A stretch of DNA of 64,000 bases from Nitrosomonas sp. (GCA_021774195.1 JAJFJJ010000095.1:1-64000); one strand, 5' to 3'. Positions 1 to 8,487 are shown, numbered from the stretch's first letter. Notes: generated by a model from the letters alone, not told the origin. A program made the numbers and translations.

Positions 1-64
1 TCGCAGTTGTCTAGAAGTTACGGAATCTATCAATTTTTTTCTCATCGTCAATTTTTTCTCACAA

Positions 65-202
65 TTAATTGAGTATCAAGGAGTTTACATCAATTTCACA
101 AAAACCTTCTTGTCCAGTACTGCCAGCAGCCCATGTCATGCTGGTGCCAATTAAAGTATAGCGCTTTTCTTTATCCCCACAGTAGCGTTCCAAAATTAAC
201 AT
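65..202 (-). other. Possible remnant of a coding sequence (45 codons)
   Basis: A short open frame on the minus strand reads as a plausible protein tail with two cysteines (ERYCGDKEKRY near the start, GQEGFCEID near the end). The composition resembles a secreted or pilin-like C-terminus, but no family is recognised. No convincing ribosome binding site precedes its ATG. The rest of positions 1-418 shows no gene. It may be the decayed 3' end of a gene. Confidence 0.2.
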
Positions 203-418
203 CGACTTCTCTTAGGGTCAAACTTTATTCGCCCATCTGTAAATCAAAAAATTAAATGAATGGCACTTAGTCGAAACTCAAACAAACGCACCCATAGGTT
301 TTGACTCTAAAACAGCTCCCCCCTTCAGCTTCATCAGTATTGACAAAACCAAATTCTATTAGAAGATCGCAAGCAAATTTTCACATAATTATGTGACTAC
401 ACCTCAAAAAATATTCCA

Positions 419-1216
419 TTAAATCGTTGGAACAATTCGGTTTTTACCTGTTCGCTTAGCCTGACATAATGCCTGATCAGCTCGAGTAGTCACTGAATCT
501 TGATGTTCTCCAAATAAACGAATAGCCACGCCCGCACTAAATGTTATTGGAAAACTCTGGCTATTTCCTTGCACCCAGCTGACCTTAGACAAATTCTTCT
601 GCAACCGATGCATCACTGAAATTGCTTCATCCATTTCTAGATCGGACAACAGAATAAAAAATTTTTCATCATCAAGTCTTGCCACAATGTCACTAGGCCG
701 TAACGTATCTTTTGCGACTGATACTAACTTTATAAGCACATCGTCACCAAATTGGCGACCAAATTTTTTGTTAACCTGTTTAAAGTCATCAACATCAATC
801 AGAACTATACATAATGATTGTGCATACCTATCAGCCCTTGCAGCCTCGCGGCAAAAAACTTCATTCAACCCACAACGATTAAGTGCGCCGGTCATTTGAT
901 CAATTTGAACAGAAGCCTTAAGCTGCTCTAATTCTCGCTTCATTAATTCAATTTTGCACTCAGCAATTTTAACCTGCTCTTTTGCCGCACACACCTCATC
1001 ACTAAACTGCAGCCCCTTCGTTTCTGACAGTACGATGTCAAGTATATCGATAATTTCATCGGCACTATCTGCTTCTCGGATCTGATGCGCATATTGCTCA
1101 ACTTGCTTATAATACTCATGTGAGCCAATTGATGACTGCCCTATTTTCAACTTTCCATTTGCTGTTGACCTTACAAGTCTGAGCGAATTTTTTTTTCTGC
1201 CACCTTTCGCTTGCAT
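419..1216 (-). CDS. GGDEF-domain protein with degenerate active site
   Basis: 265 residues. The N-terminal ~100 residues are hydrophilic and partly helical; the C-terminal ~165 form a GGDEF domain (NRCGLNEVF at its start, DVDDFKQVNKKFG for the metal and nucleotide region, FSAGVA near the end). In diguanylate cyclases the signature loop is GG(D/E)EF after RYG or RLG; here it reads ARLDDEKFF, so both glycines and the catalytic acidic/Glu pair are altered. Cyclase activity is therefore unlikely, and a role as a c-di-GMP or GTP sensor, or as an inactive regulator, is inferred. There is no transmembrane segment or signal peptide, so it is probably cytoplasmic. A GGAG sequence lies shortly upstream of the ATG. 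It sits at the edge of a polysaccharide locus, a common place for c-di-GMP proteins. Confidence 0.85.
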   Translation of the reverse strand: MQAKGGRKKNSLRLVRSTANGKLKIGQSSIGSHEYYKQVEQYAHQIREADSADEIIDILDIVLSETKGLQFSDEVCAAKEQVKIAECKIELMKRELEQLKASVQIDQMTGALNRCGLNEVFCREAARADRYAQSLCIVLIDVDDFKQVNKKFGRQFGDDVLIKLVSVAKDTLRPSDIVARLDDEKFFILLSDLEMDEAISVMHRLQKNLSKVSWVQGNSQSFPITFSAGVAIRLFGEHQDSVTTRADQALCQAKRTGKNRIVPTI

Positions 1217-1722
1217 ACTTCATCTCCAAGAAAAACTTTTATCTATCACTTTTTGATCGAGAATAATTCGCTTGATTGCAAAAGATGAACCCGTACCGAT
1301 GTGAAATGCTAATTTAATGTAAATAAATTAACAGAACACACCAGAATTGAATAATGGAATACATGGGAAAATTACCGTTATTTATAATGATTATAAAGTT
1401 TCGGGATGGAAAAACTCTTTCAAAAACGAGTAAAATCTAACCGGTGACGACTAAAGGTGCCGATTTATATCAACAGGACTATATGATATTTTTTATACCC
1501 CCCAAAAAATACCAGACTAAATCAAAAAAATCATATGTTTTATACATCTATTCTCCATTAATGCTTATTCAACGGGCAACAAGATATATCTTTCACAGTC
1601 AGTTAGTAAGCACATACATTAAACACGGACTTTCGTGATCATCAGATTACAAGTATAATTTATAAGATTTTCCCCATACATAGCCAAACTCTCAAAATGG
1701 CGACCTCTCGAGGATTGGAAAA
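1217..1722. other. Non-coding gap between GGDEF gene and mdh
   Basis: About 500 AT-rich bases between two divergently transcribed genes. It must contain both promoters. Short open frames here have no ribosome binding site and low-complexity translations, so I treat them as chance. No repeat family of this window is present. Confidence 0.5.
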
Positions 1723-2706
1723 ATGAAACCGCCTATTCGTATTGCTATTACTGGTGCTACTGGCCAGATTTGTTATAGCCTGCTATTTCGTATTGCAGCA
1801 GGAGATATGCTTGGAAAGAGCCAACCTGTTATATTGCAATTGCTCGACATTCCAGATGCACAACAATTGTTTGATGGCATCTTAATGGAATTGCAAGATT
1901 GCGCTTTTCCGCTACTAACTGAGGTTATCACTACCGATAATCCCAGTATTGCATTTAAAGACGCTGATATCGCCTTACTAGTAGGCGCACGTCCGCGTGG
2001 AGAGAATATGCAGCGCAACGATTTATTAACAGCCAACGGTCCGATATTTATCGAACAAGGCAAAGCACTGAATGCAGTAGCTAGTAGAACAGTTAAAGTT
2101 CTTGTGGTTGGCAACCCTGCGAATACTAATGCCTACATTGCCATGAGGAACGCGCCTGATCTCAGTCACAATAATTTCTCTGCCATGTTGCAGCTTGATC
2201 ACAATCGAGCTTTATCGCAGGTCGCTCAAAAAGTTTCCAAACCGATCGCAAGTATCAAGAAAATAATTGTTTGGGGCAATCACTCCAACACACAATATCC
2301 TGATTTAAATCATGCAACGGCAGACGACGTGCCTGTGACAACGCTGATCGATGACCTATGGGTAGAGAATGACTTTCTCCCCACAGTACAAAATAGAGGG
2401 ATGTCGGTTATCGAAGCGCGTCATGGCAGGTCTAGTGCGGCCAGTGCAGCCAATGCTATTATAGACCACATGCAAAATTGGTTTTTTGGCACTCAAGAAA
2501 ATGACTGGACATCCATGGGCGTTCTATCTAACGGGAGTTACGACATCCCAGAAGGCGTTTTTTACAGCTTCCCTGTTACCTGCCATGACGGACAATACAA
2601 AATCGTTGAAGGGTTGAAAATAAGCGTGACAGACCAAGAAAAAATGCGAAGAAGTTATCAAGAACTCATCGCTGAACAAGACACAATTAGACATTTGCTT
2701 TCTTGA
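1723..2706 (+). CDS. mdh: Malate dehydrogenase (cytosolic type)
   Basis: 327 residues, the normal length for the cytosolic-type bacterial malate dehydrogenase that interconverts malate and oxaloacetate with NAD in the TCA cycle. The N-terminal Rossmann motif reads [16 protein letters not shown] (family usual GAAGQIGYSLL, so one glycine is Cys here). The substrate-binding arginine region [15 protein letters not shown], the NAD-contact [10 protein letters not shown] and the catalytic histidine in [12 protein letters not shown] are all present. A GAGG-like site precedes the ATG. It is monocistronic; the next gene downstream is a truncated prpB, another C3/C4 carbon-metabolism gene, so a former metabolic cluster is possible. 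Confidence 0.93.
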   Translation: MKPPIRIAITGATGQICYSLLFRIAAGDMLGKSQPVILQLLDIPDAQQLFDGILMELQDCAFPLLTEVITTDNPSIAFKDADIALLVGARPRGENMQRNDLLTANGPIFIEQGKALNAVASRTVKVLVVGNPANTNAYIAMRNAPDLSHNNFSAMLQLDHNRALSQVAQKVSKPIASIKKIIVWGNHSNTQYPDLNHATADDVPVTTLIDDLWVENDFLPTVQNRGMSVIEARHGRSSAASAANAIIDHMQNWFFGTQENDWTSMGVLSNGSYDIPEGVFYSFPVTCHDGQYKIVEGLKISVTDQEKMRRSYQELIAEQDTIRHLLS

Positions 2707-2787
2707 ATCACATTCAATCGATTAATTAGCAACTCATTACTGACAACTATAATCGTACAAAACCAGAAACAAGATTGATTTCATTGT

Positions 2788-2993
2788 GCAAATAACTTAT
2801 CTGCTGGTTTAAAACTCCGAACAGCGCTGACTGCTGAAAAGCCTCTACAAATTGCTGGTTGCGTAAATGCCATTTCAGCACAGATGTACAAACAAGTTGG
2901 ATTCAAAGCTATCCACCTTTCCGGCGGTGGCGTTGCTGCTGACTCGATTGGCGTACCCGACCTTGGCATTACAACACTAGATGACATCTTTAC
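2788..2993 (+). pseudogene. prpB: Truncated methylisocitrate lyase (prpB) fragment
   Basis: The plus strand encodes about 68 residues matching the N-terminus of methylisocitrate lyase of the 2-methylcitrate cycle: LRTALTAEKPLQIAG, then FKAIHLSGGGVAADSIG and VPDLGITTLDDIF. The full enzyme is about 290 residues. No in-frame ATG or GTG start remains and an in-frame TGA lies just upstream. The reading stops matching exactly where a fragment of repeat family A begins. The remaining ~75% of the gene is not found in the window. This is a clear gene remnant, cut at a repeat. Confidence 0.88.
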
Positions 2994-3022
2994 CCTAAAA
3001 TCCTCAGTTGATCGCTTCAGAA
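2994..3022. repeat. Terminal fragment of MITE family A
   Basis: About 29 bases match the left end of family A (CCTAAAATCCTCAGTTGATC and the next few bases, as at 30661). The rest of the element is missing. It marks the break point of prpB and lies just beyond the stop codon of manC copy 1. Confidence 0.8.
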
Positions 3023-3075
3023 ATGTCTATTGAACCACATCAAAATATAACCTGCTAGTGCAATATTCGAGCAAC

Positions 3076-4491
3076 CTACGTCCGCCGATAATTGTCCTCA
3101 AAGCGAACAATATCATCTTCTCCCAGATAAGAACCCGATTGCACCTCAATGATGTGTAGCGGCACCTTGCCGGGATTTTCCAATCGATGCGTCGTTCCCA
3201 ACGGAATATAAGTCGATTGATTCTCCATCAGAATTTCTTCAACATCATTACGAATAACACAGGCAGTACCAGAAACAACCACCCAATGTTCCGCACGGTG
3301 ATGATGCCTTTGCAAAGAAAGCCTCTCGCCTGGTTTAACCATGATTCGCTTAACCTGAAACCGCTCACCCATATCGATGCCTTCGTACCAGCCCCAAGGT
3401 CGAAACACACGGGTATGGAATTCATGCTCTCTACGACTGTTTTTCTTCAGGAAGTCAGTCACTTTCTTTACATCTTGGGCACAGTTTTTATCAACAACCA
3501 ACACCGCATCACTGGTTTCCACAACAAGTAGATCTTTAACACCAATTACTGCAACCATTCGGGACTCTGCACGAACTAAGCTGTCACTGACATTATCAAC
3601 ATAAACATCACCACGTACCACATTGCCACCGTCATCCTTGTCGCCGACTTCCCACAACGCTGACCAAGCACCGATATCATCCCAACCAATATCCGTTGGG
3701 ATTACAGCTGCATTTTCAGTATGCTCCATCACCGCATAATCAATAGAATCAGCAGGACAAGCAGTAAACGCAGCAGTGTCTAGACGATAAAAATCAAGAT
3801 CATCCGACCCTTCATCCAGAGCCTGCTCACAGGCTTTGAGAATATCCGGGCGGAATTTTTTCAGCTCATCAAGGAATTGCTGGCAAGAAAACAAAAACAT
3901 ACCGCTATTCCAAAAATAATCACCGCTGGCAATAAAACGCTCAGCACTGTCAAGATCCGGTTTCTCGACAAATCGGGTTACACGATGCACGCCACCCTGA
4001 TTAAGTACCTCTCCAAACTGTATGTAGCCATAACCGGTTTCTGGTGCATCTGGGACAATACCGAAAGTCGCCAGAGACCCCTCTTTAACGGCCTGCAAAC
4101 CGACATCAATCGCATGGTGAAAAGCCACCGTATCGCGTATCAAATGATCTGCTGGCAGCAGTAACATGACCGCATCCGGGTCTCGTTTGAGTAATGCCAA
4201 TGCAGCGATAGCAGCAGCTGGCGCAGTATTTCTGCCAACTGGCTCAAGATAAATACCAATCGGCGTCACATCAATTTCACGCATTTGCTCAGCGATTAAA
4301 AAACGATGATCATTATTACAAACGATCAGCGGCTGACCGACCTGCGCATGACCAGCGAGACGCTGCACGGTATCTTGCACCATAGTACACTCGGAAGCCA
4401 GCGCCAGCAGCTGTTTGGGCAACGCAGTGCGAGACATAGGCCACAGGCGGGTACCGGACCCACCAGAAAGAATAACGGGGTAAAGAGTCAT
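3076..4491 (-). CDS. manC: Mannose-1-phosphate guanylyltransferase / mannose-6-phosphate isomerase, copy 1
   Basis: 471 residues, usual size of bifunctional ManC/AlgA enzymes that make GDP-mannose. The N-terminal nucleotidyltransferase has LSGGSGTRLWPMSR at the start and RFVEKP for sugar-phosphate binding. The C-terminal cupin (from about residue 345) carries the isomerase motif. Reading both copies side by side gives about 25 differences in 471 residues from the gene at 9358-10773. Copy 1 carries the unusual ones: LSLQRHHHRAEHW instead of the usual LSLQMHHHRAEHW, SGTACV instead of SGTARV, and ASECTM instead of ASERTM. This suggests relaxed selection on its isomerase half. It would feed gmd, fcl and the polysaccharide locus. 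Upstream lies a broken TA module, downstream a repeat fragment and prpB remnant. Confidence 0.93.
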   Translation of the reverse strand: MTLYPVILSGGSGTRLWPMSRTALPKQLLALASECTMVQDTVQRLAGHAQVGQPLIVCNNDHRFLIAEQMREIDVTPIGIYLEPVGRNTAPAAAIAALALLKRDPDAVMLLLPADHLIRDTVAFHHAIDVGLQAVKEGSLATFGIVPDAPETGYGYIQFGEVLNQGGVHRVTRFVEKPDLDSAERFIASGDYFWNSGMFLFSCQQFLDELKKFRPDILKACEQALDEGSDDLDFYRLDTAAFTACPADSIDYAVMEHTENAAVIPTDIGWDDIGAWSALWEVGDKDDGGNVVRGDVYVDNVSDSLVRAESRMVAVIGVKDLLVVETSDAVLVVDKNCAQDVKKVTDFLKKNSRREHEFHTRVFRPWGWYEGIDMGERFQVKRIMVKPGERLSLQRHHHRAEHWVVVSGTACVIRNDVEEILMENQSTYIPLGTTHRLENPGKVPLHIIEVQSGSYLGEDDIVRFEDNYRRT

Positions 4492-4541
4492 AGAGTCAAA
4501 ACCAAAAAATCACAGGAATTTATATTAAATTACAGAACATC

Positions 4542-4664
4542 ATGACTGATCCCGATCAAGACCTAGCGATAACTGATGAGATCAAAGCTAAGCTTCAGTT
4601 ATCCTTGGACTCCACTGACCGGATTTCTCTCCAGGAAGTGAAAGACCAGCTAAAGTTCGCTTGA
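4542..4664 (+). other. Small open frame, 40 codons, unknown
   Basis: An ATG-initiated frame lies divergently from manC copy 1. It encodes an acidic, helix-prone peptide beginning MTDPDQDLAITDEIKAKLQ and ending EVKDQLKFA. No family is recognised and the ribosome binding site is weak. It could be an antitoxin-like fragment or chance. Confidence 0.2.
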
Positions 4665-4749
4665 ACTATCACGTTCATTCACCCCGTGTTAGTAACGCAC
4701 TAACACCAAGCGCTGGCTCCATAGCAATTTAATTTCCGCCTGTTAAATT

Positions 4750-4990
4750 CTATTTTAGAAACTGGAAAGTAAAATTCATTTTACCGTGCAAGACACGAAC
4801 AAGATAAATGGATTTATTCTCGATACGGTAAATCATTACATGTTCACGCACCGCCAATGCATAAGCCATCAGGTATATCAGGTCAAGCGTGACCGGAAAA
4901 GGGATTACCCAATAATTGAGTAATCCCCTTATCCAGATCATCATAGGCTTCACTGGAAAGTTCTAAAATATATTCAGAGTTTAACTTCAC
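4750..4990 (-). pseudogene. ParE-type toxin, broken
   Basis: Two pieces of a ParE/RelE-superfamily toxin can be read on the minus strand. The first starts at a GTG (4990-4988) overlapping the end of the antitoxin gene and reads SEYILELSSEAYDDLD. It runs into LLGNPFSGHA and an in-frame TGA. The second, in another frame, ends the fold with REHVMIYRIENKSIYLVRVL HG. ParE proteins are normally about 95-100 residues; here a central stretch is missing, plus one stop and one frameshift. The toxin should be inactive. ParE toxins normally poison gyrase; the antitoxin next to it appears intact. Confidence 0.8.
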
Positions 4991-5264
4991 TTTTTACAGG
5001 CTCTCCAGCTAGTGCAGCTTGCTTCCCTTTTTCAGAAATCTCAGTCATCAAATTGGGTGTATAACGGACCGACCGCCCAGCCTGAATATTAGCCTCACCT
5101 TTTGCAATAACCGCACTGATCGATGAGAGACGTAGTTTTTCATCTTCCACCATTTGTCTATAAATAGCATTTTCTGCAGCAGCCGTCACTGAACTGAAAA
5201 GGCCGGCATCAACTAAACTTTTAAGATAGTGTTCGTAAGAACCATTAATATCAATTCGTGCCAT
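4974..5264 (-). CDS. ParD-type antitoxin
   Basis: 96 residues. The N-terminus (MARIDINGSYEHYLKSLVDAG) resembles the ribbon-helix-helix DNA-binding part of ParD antitoxins, followed by a helical toxin-binding tail (EDEKLRLSSISAVIAKGEA) and a C-terminal extension. It ends 17 bases inside the start of the toxin remnant, the usual antitoxin-first coupled order. A GGAGG-like site precedes the ATG. With its toxin broken, it is an orphan antitoxin that may still repress its own promoter or neutralise related toxins. Confidence 0.7.
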   Translation of the reverse strand: MARIDINGSYEHYLKSLVDAGLFSSVTAAAENAIYRQMVEDEKLRLSSISAVIAKGEANIQAGRSVRYTPNLMTEISEKGKQAALAGEPVKSEVKL

Positions 5265-5430
5265 AATTCTACCTCCTTTTTCAGAAAGTATCAGATATCA
5301 CCGTATAAGCACAGTAATACTACAGTAACGCTTTGCGTAATATTAATTCACATGCAGAATCGGTTTTTTTGAATCCCTCTTTCAAACAACTCCGCCAAAT
5401 GCCGCTACTTATCCTGAAATGCATCTCTCT

Positions 5431-5519
5431 TCATGGTTTGACATCCAGACGCATGGCATGCGCATACGCAATTGTTTGGAGCGGTGTTAGTTCTGTATTC
5501 CGCACATGAACCACCAGGT
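5431..5519 (-). pseudogene. C-terminal fragment of an MNT nucleotidyltransferase
   Basis: About 28 codons read VVHVRNTELTPLQTIAYAHA and end LDVKP-stop. This nearly repeats the tail of the MNT gene at 11858-12184 (VYVRNTELTPFQTIAYTDA). The catalytic part is missing and the reading continues into IS66 transposase sequence. The fragment lies upstream of manC copy 1, as the full gene lies upstream of manC copy 2 and fcl. That arrangement suggests one duplication covered both. Confidence 0.75.
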
Positions 5520-5842
5520 TGGGAATTTTGTGAGTGTACACCCAAGCCGTATGGCTGGGTCTATGCTGTTGCGTTGTGCTGCGCCAAGACTTTGAACGGT
5601 GGCAGCGCGTTGACCGGCGCGTTCCGATTCGACAAAGAGCTAGTGCTTTTTGTCGACGGCTATGGGACGAATTACATTTTCTAATGGGTTGTTGTCGATC
5701 GGTAGGTAACCGGTGTGTGCGTAGCGTACCAGAGCGGCCATCGTTTGAGCGTGTAGTCGAGTGCTTTGGCGGATGCGCCACCGTTTGCAGTTTGCACACG
5801 AGTTTGCATCAGCCAATCGTGCAAGGCATCAACAACGCTTTG
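5520..5842 (-). pseudogene. IS66-family transposase C-terminal remnant
   Basis: Minus-strand translation gives DALHDWLMQTR, then GGASAKALDYTLKRWP, and in a shifted frame YLPIDNNPLENVIRPIAV and SERAGQRAA. These are the conserved C-terminal blocks of IS66 TnpC transposases, including the acidic PIDNN-x-x-E catalytic block. At least one frameshift (after KRWP) and one stop (a Trp codon turned to TAG after DKKH) disrupt it. No IS66 ends or accessory genes are seen. It is a dead fragment joined to an MNT remnant. Confidence 0.78.
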
Positions 5843-5947
5843 TAGCCCTGACCCTAATGGCGTTTTTCCAAATAGTCAAACCTCATAATCTAGTCAGCCG
5901 TAATCAATAACCATCCTGGCAGTTAGTTTTACAGTGTATAACACTAT

Positions 5948-6466
5948 TTACAATCCCAGCTCACTATGCGAACCAAGACGAACAAGCTGCAACACTTCAT
6001 CATCGGGTTTGCGATAGATTAAAACCAGATCTGGTTTGATATGGCAATCTCTGCAATCTTGCCATTCTCCAGTAAGTGAGTGATCTCTGTATTTTTCCAA
6101 CAAGATTTCATCGTTTAGCAATACCTGCAGCACTTCAACCTAGAATCCTCAGTTGAACGTGCCCAAGTGTCTGGTTTTCAGGTTGGCTGGCAAGGCGCAA
6201 AGAGGCGCATGGTCACTCCCTGCAACGATGAGCAACGCAGCCAGATGACCTAAAAACCATACAATCGAGTGCGTAGCGATTTCACCCATTTGGTAAGTAT
6301 GGCTGGCGGTATAAAATCAATATCTACGGGACATTTAAACACTGAGGTGCGGTCAACTGAGGAATCTAGGTTCAACCAGAGCAGCTTCTAATGTTTTACG
6401 GTGACGGCCTTTAAGTATTCGACGATAATTTCGCTTAAATTGATGCGTACGCTCAATCTTTCGCAT
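5948..6466 (-). pseudogene. YafQ-family mRNA interferase toxin split by a MITE
   Basis: The toxin starts at an ATG (6466-6464) that overlaps the antitoxin stop by 14 bases and reads MRKIERTHQFKRNYRRILKG, continuing to EAALVE. Reading then enters the family A element. On its other side the same frame resumes as VLQVLLNDEILLEKYRDHSL and ends LVRLGSHSELGL. This C-terminal half carries the conserved RDCHIKPDLVLIYRK block with the catalytic-site residues of YafQ/RelE toxins. Removing the element and one copy of its TCA target duplication restores ...LVEVLQ... exactly, giving a normal ~90-residue toxin. The gene is therefore a recent insertional knockout, not a decayed gene. Confidence 0.9.
6138..6371. 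mobile_element. MITE family A, copy inside yafQ
   Basis: 234 bases with terminal inverted repeats ACCTAGAATCCTCAGTTGA and TCAACTGAGGAATCTAGGT. It is flanked by a 3-bp duplication TCA (6135-6137 and 6372-6374). The interior keeps only parts of the family pattern (for example GGCAAGGCGCAAAGAGGCG), so this is a divergent subfamily. It has no coding capacity. It splits the YafQ toxin gene. Confidence 0.9.
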
Positions 6467-6716
6467 TCAAGTCATTAATAAGCTCATCAACACTATCAAA
6501 AGATTTTACTTTGCCCTTACGTGCTTCTTTAACTGCTGCAATAGTCTCAGCATTCGGAACCAATGGCTCGAATGGCAATGCTTTTTCTGTAGCAATACGG
6601 GTTAACATCATTCTAAAAGCATCGGAAACCGTTAAACCCATGCTAGCCAATACAACAGAAGCTTCTTCTTTGATACGCTCATCAATTCGCGCTCGAACGA
6701 CAGTATTCGCGGCCAT
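6453..6716 (-). CDS. RelB/DinJ-type antitoxin
   Basis: 87 residues from the ATG at 6716, chosen because a GGGGA site lies eight bases upstream; an in-frame ATG two codons earlier is too close to it. The N-terminal half (NTVVRARIDERIKEEASVVL, then MGLTVSDAFRMMLTRIA) is the ribbon-helix-helix fold of RelB/DinJ. The C-terminal half (KEARKGKVKSFDSVDEL) would wrap the toxin. It overlaps the YafQ toxin start and is the usual first gene of a dinJ-yafQ operon. With the toxin split, this is probably an orphan antitoxin still able to autoregulate. Confidence 0.85.
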   Translation of the reverse strand: MAANTVVRARIDERIKEEASVVLASMGLTVSDAFRMMLTRIATEKALPFEPLVPNAETIAAVKEARKGKVKSFDSVDELINDLNAKD

Positions 6717-6776
6717 AATCATTCCCCACTAAACACAATTATATTGGGCCACATCGTAGCACATAAGGAGCATGGG

Positions 6777-6821
6777 AGGGCCAGGTCTAGAATCGTAGCC
6801 TACATATCTAGACCTGGCCCT
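6777..6821. repeat. 45-nt hairpin repeat F, copy 1
   Basis: Perfect 15-bp arms, AGGGCCAGGTCTAGA and its complement, around a 15-nt loop, followed by TGTTTTGC. The same 45-nt unit recurs at 7564-7608 and 8488-8532 in the same orientation. It lies between the dinJ antitoxin and the next TA pair, in the shared divergent upstream region. Confidence 0.9.
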
Positions 6822-6908
6822 GTTTTGCTGATTTTTCTAGGATAAATTGACATGCCAATCGAGCGTATTACAATAGGTCATACATTAATCTGTTAGAGGG
6901 AGTACAAA

Positions 6909-7148
6909 ATGATTACACTGAGACTTGACCCCGAGTTAGAACAGACCATCAGCAACATTGCCCATCAAATGGGGCTAAGCAAATCTGAACTAATAAGAAG
7001 AAGTATTACAGAATATATTGATAAATTAGAAAAGCCCTCTGCATGGGAATTGGGCCAAGACGTTTTCGGCAAGTATGCCAGTGATAATGTTAATTTATCA
7101 AAAGATAGGAAAAAGCTTGTCAAAGAAAAAATCAGGATAAAGGGATGA
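6909..7148 (+). CDS. Ribbon-helix-helix antitoxin (CopG-like)
   Basis: 79 residues. MITLRLDPELEQTISNIA followed by MGLSKSELIRRSITEYID is a textbook RHH DNA-binding domain, and the basic tail (LSKDRKKLVKEKI) follows a short linker. A GAGGGAG site precedes the ATG. The stop overlaps the start of the PIN gene by four bases (ATGA), so the two are translationally coupled. It is inferred to neutralise the downstream PIN nuclease and repress its own operon. Confidence 0.85.
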   Translation: MITLRLDPELEQTISNIAHQMGLSKSELIRRSITEYIDKLEKPSAWELGQDVFGKYASDNVNLSKDRKKLVKEKIRIKG

Positions 7149-7552
7149 CAAAGATCTTAATTGACTCTGGTCCATTAATCGCTTTATTCAACTCCAAAGA
7201 CAAGTATCATGCAGTATCTATCAAATTCGTAAAAAATAATCATAGTGAATTAATAACAACATTAGCTTCTGTTACTGAAACACTCCATTTGCTTGATTTC
7301 AACAGAAATGCTCAAGCAGACTTTTTAAATTGGGCAAATGCTGGCGCTATCACTATAGAACCCATCACCCTCGGTGATTTTTCAAGGATAAGAGCGCTAA
7401 TGTTGAAATACTCAGACCTGCCAATGGATTTTGCAGACGCCTGCCTTGTATTCTTAAGTGAAAAACTAAACATCAGTGAAATTGCAACAATCGATAGAGA
7501 TTTCGATGTGTACCGAACAAAAACCAAGAAGCCATTTACGATACTTTTATAA
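7145..7552 (+). CDS. PIN-domain ribonuclease toxin (VapC-like)
   Basis: 135 residues, typical of PIN toxins. The acidic metal-binding residues are visible: Asp in ILIDSGPLIALF, Glu in VTETLHLL, Asp in MDFADACLV and Asp in IATIDRDFDVY. Such toxins cleave RNA, often tRNA. It overlaps the RHH antitoxin by four bases. Repeat F copy 2 begins eleven bases after its stop. The module appears intact, one of the few complete ones in the 5-9 kb array. Confidence 0.88.
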   Translation: MTKILIDSGPLIALFNSKDKYHAVSIKFVKNNHSELITTLASVTETLHLLDFNRNAQADFLNWANAGAITIEPITLGDFSRIRALMLKYSDLPMDFADACLVFLSEKLNISEIATIDRDFDVYRTKTKKPFTILL

Positions 7553-7563
7553 GAGCGAGCGAG

Positions 7564-7608
7564 AGGGCCAGGTCTATATTCGTAGTCTACATATCTAGAC
7601 CTGTCCCT
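7564..7608. repeat. 45-nt hairpin repeat F, copy 2
   Basis: Same unit as at 6777, with a few substitutions (right arm CTAGACCTGTCCCT), followed by TGTTTTG. It directly follows the PIN toxin stop and could act as a transcription terminator or mRNA-end stabiliser. The T-run is weak. Confidence 0.85.
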
Positions 7609-7745
7609 GTTTTGTTCCTGTTTTGTTTCAAGTTATTGGGAATTTTCAGACAAACCCAATATTCAAAGATCTGCCACGCTTGCTAGCAATGATGGCACAT
7701 GCTAGCATTACTGTAGTGACATTATAATTATTATTGGAGAGAATT

Positions 7746-7979
7746 ATGGCAAGCTTGAGCGTCAGAAAACTTGATGAGGATACCTATGAACGCTTGCGGG
7801 TTCGAGCTGCAAAACATGGCGTTTCAATGGAAGAGGAAGCCCGCCGAATCTTAAAACAAGCAACTTCGGCACCAGAACGGATAGGCGATTTATTCCTGGA
7901 TTATTTTGGCCCCTCCAATGGGGCAATATTGGAACTTCCGACTAGGGAACCACACGAACCATTGACTCTCTCGCAATGA
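7746..7979 (+). CDS. FitA/VapB-like antitoxin
   Basis: 77 residues from the ATG at 7746; a GGAGAG site lies just upstream, which rules out the in-frame TTG at 7734. MASLSVRKLDEDTYERLRVR followed by HGVSMEEEARRILKQA matches FitA-like RHH antitoxins (Arc/MetJ fold). The C-terminal part is the toxin-binding tail. It overlaps the downstream toxin by four bases (ATGA). Confidence 0.88.
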   Translation: MASLSVRKLDEDTYERLRVRAAKHGVSMEEEARRILKQATSAPERIGDLFLDYFGPSNGAILELPTREPHEPLTLSQ

Positions 7980-8395
7980 TCATTCTTGACACCAACATCA
8001 TTTCGGAAATGATGAAGCCGTCGCCCAAAAAATCAGTATTAGATTGGCTTAACGATCAAGAGTCGGCATCATTGTATTTAACAACGATTAGCGTCGGAGA
8101 AATTGGCTATGGTATTCGGGCCTTACCGGCTGGCAGACGACGCCAGTTACTATCAGAGAGCTTTGAAGCGCTGCTGGTAGCCGCTTTCGAGAACCGAATT
8201 CTGGGTTTTGATGAAACCGCAGCGCGACAATATGGCGAAACAATGAGTAACCACAAAGAAATGGGGCGTCCACTGAGCTGTTTAGATGGACAGATCATTG
8301 CCATAGCTCGAACCAATGCCTGCGCTATCGCCACGCGGAATGTCCGGGATTTTGAGTGCTGTGGGTTAACGATCATCAACCCTTTCGACGCATAA
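7976..8395 (+). CDS. FitB/VapC-like PIN toxin
   Basis: 139 residues. MIILDTNIISEMM gives the first catalytic Asp, TTISVGEIGYG the Glu, LSCLDGQIIAIA the third acid and ATRNVRDF the C-terminal Asp region of FitB-type VapC ribonucleases. It overlaps its antitoxin by four bases. Repeat F copy 3 starts 92 bases downstream. The pair appears intact and functional. Confidence 0.9.
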   Translation: MIILDTNIISEMMKPSPKKSVLDWLNDQESASLYLTTISVGEIGYGIRALPAGRRRQLLSESFEALLVAAFENRILGFDETAARQYGETMSNHKEMGRPLSCLDGQIIAIARTNACAIATRNVRDFECCGLTIINPFDA

Positions 8396-8487
8396 CCACT
8401 TCAAGCTCATGCACTGCTATTCGTAATAGGCCACAAGATCGGAGGCGTCTTTTCTATGCCCGTATTCAAAAATCAAGTGCACGTGGG

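Noticed and set aside
1444-1638. Plus-strand open frame of 64 codons
   Set aside because: Low-complexity, AT-driven translation, no ribosome binding site, no family pattern; it lies in the mdh promoter region.
3187-4545. Several long open frames opposite manC (and opposite its second copy)
   Set aside because: They are complements of a conserved gene and change freely between the two copies, so they are shadows.
5948-6133. Complete small RelE-like toxin of 61 residues
   Set aside because: It is the C-terminal half of a YafQ gene; the N-terminal half is found in frame on the other side of the MITE.
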